Source: Methanolobus bombayensis
Lineage (GTDB): Archaea > Halobacteriota > Methanosarcinia > Methanosarcinales > Methanosarcinaceae
Reading direction: 5' to 3'
Length of the DNA: 64,000 bases
Assembly: GCF_017873415.1 (NCBI RefSeq)
Contig: NZ_JAGGKD010000010.1
Location: forward strand, 1-64,000
Shown: piece after piece, positions 35,701 through 43,834 of the stretch
Layout: every line of letters starts with the position of its first letter
How positions within the stretch are numbered: position 1 is the stretch's first letter
Translations under genes and position numbers: made by a program
The notes under the pieces: generated by a model
What the model saw: only the letters and a program-made list of their open reading frames with translations
Told to the model about the DNA's origin: nothing
Database searches by the model: none

Positions 35701-35724
35701 TATAATCTCCTACCAACATAATAG

Positions 35725-35789
35725 ATTGAATAATCACACAGTAATACTAAATATATAGTTTGTGCTATTTATGTAGAATCTTATTCAAT
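35725..35789 (-). promoter_or_regulatory. nikK promoter flanked by 9-bp inverted repeat
   Basis: On the minus strand the TATA element ACTATATATTTAG (about 35747-35759) is flanked by ATTGAATAA (35725-35733) and TTATTCAAT (35781-35789), a perfect inverted repeat 47 bases apart. One arm lies near the expected transcription start, the other upstream of BRE/TATA. A looping or two-site operator is possible. Confidence 0.4.
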
Positions 35790-35912
35790 TTGATAATAAT
35801 TAATGCTTCGATGATAAAGATTAATCATAAGACAAAAGGTTTCAGGTGATAGAGCAAATCTTTTTTAGTCTATGTAAGTTTAAAAGAGGACAAACAACTG
35901 CGGATAATCTTC

Positions 35913-36887
35913 ATGACAAAATATTCACCATTCATTGCTGCAAAAGCTGTCTGGCAGATGCACATAAGAAAACGTCCTTTTGTTCTATCACATGCCATCA
36001 ATTCCAGATGTAACATGAAATGTTCATTCTGCGAGTACTGGAAAACAGAAGGCGAAGAAATGGAGCTTCAGGACATCTTCAAGCTCCTTGATGAAGCAAG
36101 AGAATTTGGGATCCTTGTATATAATGCATGGACAGTGGAACCACTTCTCAGGAAAGACCTTCCTGGAATACTGGCGTATGCGAAAAGTATTGGAATGGTA
36201 ACATCACTCATAACGAATGGGCTTTTGCTTGAAAAACGCATAGATGAACTTGTAGACCTTGACTATCTTTCTGTTTCCGTTGATGGAACTTCCAGTTATA
36301 AAGAGATAAGAGGCATTGATCTTGAAAGAATAATGCCAGGAATCCTGAAAGCAAAAGATAAGCTTGACAATCCCCTTCTGCTAAACTGTGTGATAAGTGG
36401 AAAGAATCTGGATGATATTGAAGAACTTATCACAATGGCAAAAGATCTGGATGTGAAAATATCATTTGAGCCTATGTACGAATTCCAGGGAATTGCGAAT
36501 GATACCTGGGAAATGATGGGAATACGTGACATTTCAAAGTATCATCAGACTGTTGACAGGATAATTGAGATGAAAAAGGAAGGTTATCCGATAATTAACT
36601 CTTATACATACCTTAAAATGGCCCGTGACCTTAATCCTGATTTTACATGCCATGCAAATGACATCATACTTGATGTGACAGCTGATGGCAGTATAGAGAA
36701 CTGCAGAATCCATCGTGAACCGATAGGACATATCAGTGAAGGAATTGCAAACGTATGGGAAAGGACAAGGAAACTCCGAAAGGAGAAAGCACGTGATTGT
36801 CAGAAATGCCTTTTCTTTGGTTATGTTGAGAACAGCCTGATGTACAATTTCAATACTGAAGTTGCAAGGCACTATGAATGGATGTGA
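35913..36887 (+). CDS. Radical SAM protein, substrate unknown
   Basis: The 324-residue protein binds a [4Fe-4S] cluster and SAM through CNMKCSFC (residues about 34-41) and has a partial-TIM-barrel core with SLITNGLLL and LSVSVDGT. The C-terminal region has further cysteines (CHAND, NCRIHRE, ARDCQKCLFF), which could hold a second cluster as in SPASM-like proteins. A TATA-like GTTTAAAAG lies about 30 bases before the ATG, implying a leaderless or very short-leader mRNA. Its target may be a lipid or peptide; I cannot tell. Confidence 0.8.
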   Translation: MTKYSPFIAAKAVWQMHIRKRPFVLSHAINSRCNMKCSFCEYWKTEGEEMELQDIFKLLDEAREFGILVYNAWTVEPLLRKDLPGILAYAKSIGMVTSLITNGLLLEKRIDELVDLDYLSVSVDGTSSYKEIRGIDLERIMPGILKAKDKLDNPLLLNCVISGKNLDDIEELITMAKDLDVKISFEPMYEFQGIANDTWEMMGIRDISKYHQTVDRIIEMKKEGYPIINSYTYLKMARDLNPDFTCHANDIILDVTADGSIENCRIHREPIGHISEGIANVWERTRKLRKEKARDCQKCLFFGYVENSLMYNFNTEVARHYEWM

Positions 36888-36950
36888 ATTTCTCATCATA
36901 TTAACTGCAATGTTTTAATATAATAACGCATCAATAATTATAAGAAATAA

Positions 36951-37607
36951 TTGAAGGTGATCACTATTACATATATTAAAAGCTGTAAGTCATTCTCAGC
37001 CATTTCCATCTTTGTTCTTATTACACTTTTACTTGCAGGAACTGCAAACGCAGAGATATCAGTTGCCTTTTATCCGTCCCAAACCAGCGTTGAAGAAAAC
37101 GAGGAGTTCACTATTGACATCATGATCGAAAGCGATGTCAATGTTTCCGGTGCTGAGATGCAACTGACATATGACCCCGAACTAATAGAAGTTACATCCA
37201 TCTCTGAAGGAAACTTTTTCAAGCAGGATGGAGAAAGCACAATATTCTCAAAGGGAACCATTGATAATGAACTTGGAACTGTGAATGAAATATATTCAGT
37301 GATAATGGGTGATGACACAATGCTGGAACCTGATATTTTTGCTACAATAACATTGCATTCAAAGGAAAAATCAGGAGTTGCCATTCTTGAGATGAAAAAT
37401 GTGATAATTACCAATTCCGCAGGAGATAGTCTGGAAACAAAAATAACCAATGCAGAGATTATAGTGGGAGACGTGGAAGTGACAACTCCGGAAAGTGGAG
37501 CAGAAACGGAAACTGAAGAAGAAAGTGTCACAACGGGTCAGAACAGTTCAATAATAGCTTTAATTGCCTTATGCTGTTTGTATATTGTCAGAAAAAGAAT
37601 AGATTAA
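36951..37607 (+). CDS. Exported cohesin-domain protein with C-terminal anchor
   Basis: The 218-residue product has a signal peptide (ISIFVLITLLLAGTANA), a cohesin-type beta domain (SVEENEEFTIDIMIESDVNVSGAEM, then YDPELIEV) to about residue 165, an acidic Thr/Glu linker and a C-terminal membrane helix ending RKRID. Cohesins bind dockerin partners; none is obvious in the window. The start is given as TTG; GAAGGTG lies just inside the frame and no ATG follows, so the true start (possibly GTG at 36957 or ATT at 36966) is uncertain. Confidence 0.75.
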   Translation: MKVITITYIKSCKSFSAISIFVLITLLLAGTANAEISVAFYPSQTSVEENEEFTIDIMIESDVNVSGAEMQLTYDPELIEVTSISEGNFFKQDGESTIFSKGTIDNELGTVNEIYSVIMGDDTMLEPDIFATITLHSKEKSGVAILEMKNVIITNSAGDSLETKITNAEIIVGDVEVTTPESGAETETEEESVTTGQNSSIIALIALCCLYIVRKRID

Positions 37608-37615
37608 GAAAGCAG

Positions 37616-38395
37616 CTAAATGCTGCCCATTATTCCTATCCGAATACTGTTCCCATTAGTCAGATGAAGCAAGCGTGATGCACTTCCCTGATTTACAGAA
37701 ATTTCAAAAAAACCGTGGCTTCCCACCAATGCAACTATTCCCCATTTTGGAACATCACTGTAGGTTTTCATGAATGGCATTTGCCTGCCGGATACTGATA
37801 AGATAGTTCCGGGTTTTATTTTATCCAGTAGCTTTTCAGCCGGAATATTTGTGATGATATTACCAAAATCATCTACATATACAACAATTGCCTCGATGAA
37901 CTGTTTTTCTATGGAATAAACTGAGAAATCAAGGTCAACATAATCATCGGTTTTGCGGCCAATTTCCTGAACATCACGTCCCGCAGACAGATGAGCAGCA
38001 GCCGGGGCAAATATATCCCTTCCGTGGAACGTTGAAGAAACACTATCCGGAAGAAGACCATCCTCAATTTCATAAACCTGGAAATCTCCTAGAAGCCGGG
38101 CAGCAGGAATCAAAAGACCATTGTCCGGACCTACAAAGTACTGGTCACCTGCTTTAATAATTATTGCCTTGCGAGCAGTGCCTACTCCTGGGTCGATCAC
38201 ACCTACATGAATTGTGCCGGGAGGGAAATGCCTGACCACAGAATAGATGGCAAAGGCACCAGCCCTGATATCAATAGGAGGAACAGAATGGCTAATATCA
38301 ACAATCGTAACTTCAGGATTTATGCTAAGTATAACACCCTTCATGGATGCAGGATAAAGAGTTCCAAAATCAGTAGTAAGAGTAATTACTGACAT
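37616..38395 (-). CDS. SAM hydroxide adenosyltransferase (DUF62/SalL family)
   Basis: Members of this family split S-adenosylmethionine into adenosine and methionine using water or hydroxide, or in relatives chloride or fluoride. The 259-residue product starts with VITLTTDFG, has HVGVIDPGVGTARKAI and FVGPDNGLL, and FHGRDIFAPAAAHL, all family hallmarks. It converges on the cohesin-domain gene with an eight-base gap. A hydrolase role is the default for archaeal members. Confidence 0.9.
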   Translation of the reverse strand: MSVITLTTDFGTLYPASMKGVILSINPEVTIVDISHSVPPIDIRAGAFAIYSVVRHFPPGTIHVGVIDPGVGTARKAIIIKAGDQYFVGPDNGLLIPAARLLGDFQVYEIEDGLLPDSVSSTFHGRDIFAPAAAHLSAGRDVQEIGRKTDDYVDLDFSVYSIEKQFIEAIVVYVDDFGNIITNIPAEKLLDKIKPGTILSVSGRQMPFMKTYSDVPKWGIVALVGSHGFFEISVNQGSASRLLHLTNGNSIRIGIMGSI

Positions 38396-38594
38396 GATAT
38401 TATTTTTATCAGTTTTGATATAAATACATGTTTAAATTAGGTCCAGAATAAAATGTATTTTGCTTTATTTAGCTATACAAGTCACTGCAATAAACATAAT
38501 TATGCCTTAAAGATATAACAGAAGAATATAAAGATACTGCTATTGAAAGTGAGTTAAAATAGCAAAAGATAAAAGCACAATTAATTGAAAAAAG

Positions 38595-38624
38595 AAAAGA
38601 AAAAAGTAATGTCTTTAACATTAC
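38595..38624 (-). terminator. Intrinsic-type terminator of thiC containing the stop codon
   Basis: On the minus strand GTAATGT/ACATTAC (38618-38624 with 38606-38612) forms a 7-bp stem with a 5-base loop, followed by TTTTTTCTTTTC. The thiC stop codon (38621-38623) lies inside the stem. Confidence 0.7.
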
Positions 38625-39910
38625 TTACAGAGGTCGTAGTTCTGGTTTACTATCTTAAGAGCGCAGAAGTCACCGCACATTGTACATGCATCTTCGTCGC
38701 CTGGTGCTCTGCTGTCTCTGATGCTTCTTGCAAGTTCTGGGTCGAGTGCATGCTTATACTGTTCTTCCCAGTCAAGTTTTGCACGTGCTCTGCCCATTGC
38801 CAAGTCAACATCACGAGCTGTTTCTGGGTACTTGACCATGTCACCAACGTGAGCAGCGATCTTTGAGGTCTTGACACCTTCAACAACATCTTCAAGGTTT
38901 GGAAGTGCAAGGTGTTCTGCTGGTGTTACATAGCAGAGGAAGTCACAGCCAGCTGCTGCGGAAGCTGATGCACCGATAGCTGTTACGATGTGGTCACGGC
39001 CTGCACCTATATCAGATACGAGTGGACCGAGCATATAGAATGGCTTTCCATCACTCATTGCCTTCATGAGTTTAACGTTCATCTCCACCTGATCAAGTGG
39101 TACGTGACCTGGTCCTTCTACGATTACCTGAAGGTCGTATTTGTCGTGTGCTTTCTGTGCGCATTCTGAGTTGATGATGAGCTCCTGTACCTGTGCTCTG
39201 TCGGTTGCATCGTGAACTGCACCTGCACGCATTCCGTTACCGGTTGAAAGGGTAACTTCGTGTTCCTTGAGTATCTCACAGAGGTAGTCGAAGTCTGCAT
39301 AAAGTGGATTTTCCTTCTCGTTGTGAAGCATCCATGTGCTCATGAATGCACCGCCACGGGAACAGAGACCACCGTATCTGCCGTGTGCCTTCAACCTGTC
39401 AAGAACAATGTTGTTGATACCTGTGTGAATAGCCATGAAGTTTGTACCGAGCTTTGCCTGCTCCTCGGTTGCGTACCAGAGATCGTCCTCGGTCATGTGA
39501 ACAATAGAACCGTCTCTCTTTGCTGCTGTTATGAATGCCTGATAGAGTGGAACTGAACCTACTGGAAGGGAGATTGCGTCACATACAGCTTTCCTGATTC
39601 CAAGGAAGTCTCCACCGGTACCAAGCTCCATAAGTGTGTCTGCACCTGCTGCCTCTGCTGCCTTTGCTTTTGCAACTTCTGCATCCAGATCAACAATATC
39701 GGATGATGCACCAATGGATGCGTTTACCTTAGTTTTAAGACCTTCACCCATACCACAGATCTTTATGTCCCTGTAAGGGGTCATTGGGATTACGATTCTT
39801 CCTGAAGCAACACCACGTCTGATAAATTCAGGATCTTTACCTTCAATCTTGGCAACGATCTTCATCTCTTCTGTGATCTTACCATTTTTTGCATCTGTAA
39901 CTATTGTCAT
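38621..39910 (-). CDS. thiC: Phosphomethylpyrimidine synthase
   Basis: ThiC converts aminoimidazole ribotide to the HMP-phosphate half of thiamine, using SAM and a [4Fe-4S] cluster. The 429-residue protein has the barrel core (RGGAFMSTWMLHN, EGPGHVPLDQVEMN) and the C-terminal cluster motif CTMCGDFC. It is of the shorter archaeal form. GAGGT precedes the ATG. A palindrome lies upstream of the promoter. Confidence 0.95.
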   Translation of the reverse strand: MTIVTDAKNGKITEEMKIVAKIEGKDPEFIRRGVASGRIVIPMTPYRDIKICGMGEGLKTKVNASIGASSDIVDLDAEVAKAKAAEAAGADTLMELGTGGDFLGIRKAVCDAISLPVGSVPLYQAFITAAKRDGSIVHMTEDDLWYATEEQAKLGTNFMAIHTGINNIVLDRLKAHGRYGGLCSRGGAFMSTWMLHNEKENPLYADFDYLCEILKEHEVTLSTGNGMRAGAVHDATDRAQVQELIINSECAQKAHDKYDLQVIVEGPGHVPLDQVEMNVKLMKAMSDGKPFYMLGPLVSDIGAGRDHIVTAIGASASAAAGCDFLCYVTPAEHLALPNLEDVVEGVKTSKIAAHVGDMVKYPETARDVDLAMGRARAKLDWEEQYKHALDPELARSIRDSRAPGDEDACTMCGDFCALKIVNQNYDLCK

Positions 39911-39953
39911 TGTTTATACCTCAAGTTTTGATGTAACCTACAATAACCAAATC

Positions 39954-40006
39954 GTATATAATGTTTGTCAAAAAATAAACTTTAGATAAAGTCAAGTTAA
40001 CTTTAT
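39954..40006 (-). promoter_or_regulatory. thiC promoter with operator-like palindrome
   Basis: A TATA-like ACATTATATACG lies on the minus strand at about 39952-39964. Upstream is ATAAAGT (39986-39992) facing ACTTTAT (40000-40006), which overlaps the perfect 10-bp palindrome AAGTTAACTT (39994-40003). Archaeal thiamine genes can be controlled by the repressor ThiR; I do not recognise its consensus here. The remaining bases up to 40208 show nothing clear. Confidence 0.4.
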
Positions 40007-40208
40007 AGATATTGATTTTTTATTTCATAGCGAAATAGCCAAAGAGATTATTTATTTCAAAAAACAACATCAAAAAAGACAATAGTACTATAATTCATGG
40101 GAGATACATTCAGAATAGAAAAACAGGATACAACTAAAATTGTTTTGTTATCAGGAAAAATGACGCAATATTTCAATCTTACTTACAGAATCAGGGCCTC
40201 ATTAAAGA

Positions 40209-41138
40209 TCAGTCATCATCATTTTCAGTATTTTCGCTGATCTTACGGAGCATGCGCATATTTTCCCTGTGAAGTGTAACCATCAGATCACTGAGCATTC
40301 CGAAAATGAACATCTGGAAACCTGCAACAACAAGCAATGTTGTAAGAATTGTCATTGGAATGCGAGTAACTCCCTGGAACCACTGTATAACCACAAAACC
40401 ACCAACAATAATGCCTGCAAAGATAAACGCAGCACCGATTATTCCAAAATAGAACATCGGGTTATGAAGTTTTGCCATTTTATAGATGGTAGAACCAATT
40501 CTCCATCCATCCTTAAGAGGATTCAATTTTGTAGCACCTTCTGAATGTCTTGCCAGATAAGTAGTTGGAACCTCTTCGATTCGCAGATCTTTCTTCACGC
40601 TTTCTATGGTAATTTCAGATTCGACCTCAAATCCCATTTTCTTGAGCTCAAAAGATCTTATGGCTTTTTTATTGAATGCCCGGTAACCTGTAAGAATATC
40701 ATTAAGCCACACACCATAGGCCATGCCGAACATCTTGTTTATTACCTTGTTCCCGAAAAGATTGAGCTTTGTGAAAGCGCCTTCCTCAAAATCCACAAGT
40801 CTGTTACCCATAACATGATCTGCCTTGCCTTCGAGCACAGGACCAAGAACAGCATGAACATCCTTTGCAAGGTTTGTTCCGTCACCATCCGCCATGACAA
40901 CATAATCTTCCTCGATTAGCTCAAAAGACTGCTTGATGGCCTGACCTTTTCCCTTGCCGGTCTGGACAACTACCCTGGCGCCTTCAGCCTCAGCTATCTC
41001 ACGGGTTTTATCCTTGCTGTTACCATCTATCACAAGAATATTGTCAAAACCCTCAGAGCGAAAATCCCTGATAACCTGACCGATGGTAGCCTCTTCGTTC
41101 AGAGTAGGCAGCAGAATACAAACATTTTCGTTTGACAT
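40209..41138 (-). CDS. Family 2 glycosyltransferase, AglJ-like
   Basis: This GT-A glycosyltransferase most likely transfers the first sugar to dolichol phosphate for N-glycosylation, as AglJ does in haloarchaea. The 309-residue protein begins with CILLPTLNEEATIG, has the nucleotide-binding ADGDGTN, and ends with two membrane helices. Surface proteins in this window carry many N-x-S/T sites, in keeping with that role. It starts 26 bases after tbp, without a clear ribosome-binding site. Confidence 0.85.
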   Translation of the reverse strand: MSNENVCILLPTLNEEATIGQVIRDFRSEGFDNILVIDGNSKDKTREIAEAEGARVVVQTGKGKGQAIKQSFELIEEDYVVMADGDGTNLAKDVHAVLGPVLEGKADHVMGNRLVDFEEGAFTKLNLFGNKVINKMFGMAYGVWLNDILTGYRAFNKKAIRSFELKKMGFEVESEITIESVKKDLRIEEVPTTYLARHSEGATKLNPLKDGWRIGSTIYKMAKLHNPMFYFGIIGAAFIFAGIIVGGFVVIQWFQGVTRIPMTILTTLLVVAGFQMFIFGMLSDLMVTLHRENMRMLRKISENTENDDD

Positions 41139-41164
41139 CGATATAGAAATAGAAATGAAAGGTC

Positions 41165-41716
41165 TTAAAGCAGACCCATGCTGTCAAGCTGCTGTCTTAC
41201 GACCTCAACACCCTGTTCACAATTCTCAGGTGATTTGCCGCCGGTGACCACAAGCTTTCCGGAACTGAAAATAAGCACTACGACCTTAGGATCGTCAATA
41301 CGGTAAACAAGACCAGGGAACTGTTCCGGCTCATATTCAATATTCTCAAGACCAAGACCGATTGCAATTGCGTTCAGGTTCAGGACTGCCTGCAGGTCTG
41401 CAGATGCAACAATATTCTGCACTGTTATATCAGGATTTTCGATTGTCTTGATGCCAATGTCATTAAGTTTCTGGGCCATATTGCCTATGACAGTGTGAAC
41501 ATCATCCACATTCTTTGCGCCGGTACATACCACTTTACCGGAAGTGAAGACCAAAAATGCGGCTTTTGGATCAGAAACACGGTAGACAAGACCAGGGAAT
41601 TTCTGTTTGTTATATTCCGCGCCCTCAAATTCAGCTTCTATTTTTGTAAGATCGAACTCCTCAGCAAGCTTGGTAGATGCGACCACATTTTCAATTTTGA
41701 TGTTGTAATCTGACAT
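41165..41716 (-). CDS. tbp: TATA-box-binding protein
   Basis: This is the general transcription factor that recognises TATA boxes with TFB. The 183-residue saddle consists of two direct repeats: [10 protein letters not shown]...[28 protein letters not shown] and [10 protein letters not shown]...[32 protein letters not shown] precedes the ATG. Length is normal. Confidence 0.97.
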   Translation of the reverse strand: MSDYNIKIENVVASTKLAEEFDLTKIEAEFEGAEYNKQKFPGLVYRVSDPKAAFLVFTSGKVVCTGAKNVDDVHTVIGNMAQKLNDIGIKTIENPDITVQNIVASADLQAVLNLNAIAIGLGLENIEYEPEQFPGLVYRIDDPKVVVLIFSSGKLVVTGGKSPENCEQGVEVVRQQLDSMGLL

Positions 41717-41864
41717 AGTATAATCCTCATATTTAAAGCGGGCTAATATTCAACAATTCAGTATATAAACTTATACCCTCTTATTTATATAGGTTTTTAA
41801 GGGACTGACAAAATGATAAAAGTTTTAAGACATTTTAGATGAAATTTAATACTAATTTTTCATC

Positions 41865-42977
41865 TCAGTCATCTTCGAACTTCTTAAGACCATCAATAAC
41901 AGCATCATATTTGCTGCATACTCTTTCAATAAGATCGCCGTCCATGCCTTTGTGTGTGGGGATCAAAATATCAGCACCCTCTGAAACATCAACGCCATCA
42001 CTCGATTTCCCGTAGTCAGGAGCTATGACAATTCCTGTTGATGAGACACCAAGACGCAGGTCACTGATGATGCGCGCAACCATCTCAGTGGCAGGCTGCA
42101 CCTTTTTACTTATCACAAGAGCTTTGGATACATAACGCTCTTTAAGCTCGGTTATAGATTCAATACTTGAAACGGCAGTATCCTCATCCCAGACATTTTC
42201 AAGTAGCTTAACAGAATCAATAATGTCATCAAATGTAGTTGAACTGACCTCGATTATCTCTCCGTCATAATATTTGCTTACTTTCTCAAGATAACCTTTT
42301 GAAATAACCAGCTTGTAAACATCTTCGAGCTCATCCAGTTCTGATTCAGTCGGATCATAGGCATTGATCACTTTATACTCCTTAATGCCACATAGCTGCA
42401 TCAGAGACTCATACATCGGAGTTACACCAATGAATCTTCTTCCAAGCCACTTATTAAGACCACTCTGTCCACTCTGGGCTCGTGAGAGTTCGATGATCTT
42501 CTTTTTAACAATTTCAGGGTCATTGGATTCCAGACCAAAATAATCCGCAAACAATGCAGTGGTCTGCAGAATCTTAGTTCTGCCATGAGGTAGGGCTTCA
42601 ACAAAACCTCTTTCCTTTAACTCCCTTATATGATCGTAAGCAGAGTTACCTCTCATGTCAACAAGATCAGACTGAATAAGTGGCTGGTGATAAGCTATCA
42701 TGGAAAGTGTGCGTAACATGGGAGCACTCAGTTCCTTTGGAGCCAGAGGCCTTACTGCATCAGTATATTGGGGCTTTACCTGCATAACGTAACGTTCACC
42801 AAGATCCAGAACTTCAAGACCTGTTTCCCTTGAAGCATATTCTTCCACAAGACCAAGAGCAATAGGAATAGCCTTCTTTTTGTTTTTACCTATAAGCTTA
42901 CCCAGAGTAGTAGCATCAAGTGCACCACCGGCAGCAAAAAGAGCTGCTTCAATAACTTCCTTGTCACTCATAGACAA
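41865..42977 (-). CDS. scpB: Condensin subunit ScpB with long C-terminal extension
   Basis: ScpB forms tandem winged helices that bind kleisin ScpA. Residues about 1-160 match ScpB (EAALFAAGGALDATTLGKLI, PELSAPMLRTLSMIAYHQP-like, then MRGNSAYDHIRELKERGFV). The protein is 370 residues, nearly twice the bacterial length; the last 200 form an extra region I do not recognise. GAGGTG sits five bases before a TTG (42977) and eleven before an ATG (42971). It is the last gene of the smc cluster, 11 bases after scpA. Confidence 0.85.
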   Translation of the reverse strand: MSMSDKEVIEAALFAAGGALDATTLGKLIGKNKKKAIPIALGLVEEYASRETGLEVLDLGERYVMQVKPQYTDAVRPLAPKELSAPMLRTLSMIAYHQPLIQSDLVDMRGNSAYDHIRELKERGFVEALPHGRTKILQTTALFADYFGLESNDPEIVKKKIIELSRAQSGQSGLNKWLGRRFIGVTPMYESLMQLCGIKEYKVINAYDPTESELDELEDVYKLVISKGYLEKVSKYYDGEIIEVSSTTFDDIIDSVKLLENVWDEDTAVSSIESITELKERYVSKALVISKKVQPATEMVARIISDLRLGVSSTGIVIAPDYGKSSDGVDVSEGADILIPTHKGMDGDLIERVCSKYDAVIDGLKKFEDD

Positions 42978-42988
42978 AAGTACACCTC

Positions 42989-43834
42989 TTAAACAGCCTC
43001 AGTTACAATATCGCACGCCTCGTCGCATGGATATACATATAATTCACCGAAAAGTTCCTTCTGCGCAAGCCAGATTTTCTTTTCGGTTGCAAGGAATAAC
43101 AATGAAACATAGGTCATAATGTTCTCAGACCTGTCATCGGTCATCAGATCGGAAAGCACGACACATTCACTATCCTCAAAGGACTTTTTCAGCCTTTCAC
43201 CCATATCCCTGACACGCCCGAGAATATCTTCTTCATGAGCAATCCCAAGAACTTCATCAGTGGTAGCTGCTGCCTTTTGCTCAAGCTTACGGTGAACGCT
43301 GCGGTCTTTCCTGCGGGTTTCCACTTTCTCAGCTTTCCGCAGCTCAACGATAAGCTCCTGAAGCGTTACGGGACGGGTGGCCCTGCGCCTTATCGGAAGC
43401 TTTGGAACCGGATATTCATCAACTTCATAGAAGTCCAGTTCATCGTCAAACATATCAAAATCTTCATCATCCTCTTCTTCCTGAACGATCCCTGTCGACT
43501 TCATGCGCAAGAGGATTGCTGCATAAAGAAGGGTTCTGCCGGATAAACGCAGGTCAAGCATCTGCATGACCTCGATACGCTCAAGGAACATGTCAGTAAC
43601 ATTGACAATATCAATATCCCAGGGATTGATAGCGCCATCCTTTGCAAGGTTCATAAGGATCTCAACAGGTTCACTGAGAACATCTTCCGGGAATTCCAGA
43701 AGGGATTCATCCACACCCAGACCCCTCAGAGTATCAACAAACTCCTGGTCAATGGTGCAAGGTAACGAAACATCAGCTATCGGGGCAATATCGACTGCCT
43801 GAACCATTTCCATATCCTCTGCTATTTCGTTCAA
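42989..43834 (-). CDS. scpA: Condensin kleisin ScpA
   Basis: ScpA is the kleisin that closes the SMC ring. The 281-residue protein has the N-terminal SMC-binding helix region (EILMNLAKDGAINPWDIDIVNVTDMFLERIE), an acidic middle and a C-terminal winged helix (IVTYVSLLFLATEKKIWLAQKELFG-like). It overlaps smc by four bases, indicating translational coupling. Confidence 0.9.
   Translation of the reverse strand: MNEIAEDMEMVQAVDIAPIADVSLPCTIDQEFVDTLRGLGVDESLLEFPEDVLSEPVEILMNLAKDGAINPWDIDIVNVTDMFLERIEVMQMLDLRLSGRTLLYAAILLRMKSTGIVQEEEDDEDFDMFDDELDFYEVDEYPVPKLPIRRRATRPVTLQELIVELRKAEKVETRRKDRSVHRKLEQKAAATTDEVLGIAHEEDILGRVRDMGERLKKSFEDSECVVLSDLMTDDRSENIMTYVSLLFLATEKKIWLAQKELFGELYVYPCDEACDIVTEAV

Noticed and set aside
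38520-38575. Short open stretch ending in a stop that looks like the tail of a lost gene (TEEYKDTAIESELK)
   Set aside because: Only about 20 codons, with no start and a stop just upstream; too little to call a pseudogene.
40098-40250. Possible small plus-strand gene between aglJ-like and thiC genes
   Set aside because: No ribosome-binding site, no motifs, and it runs antisense into the glycosyltransferase gene.
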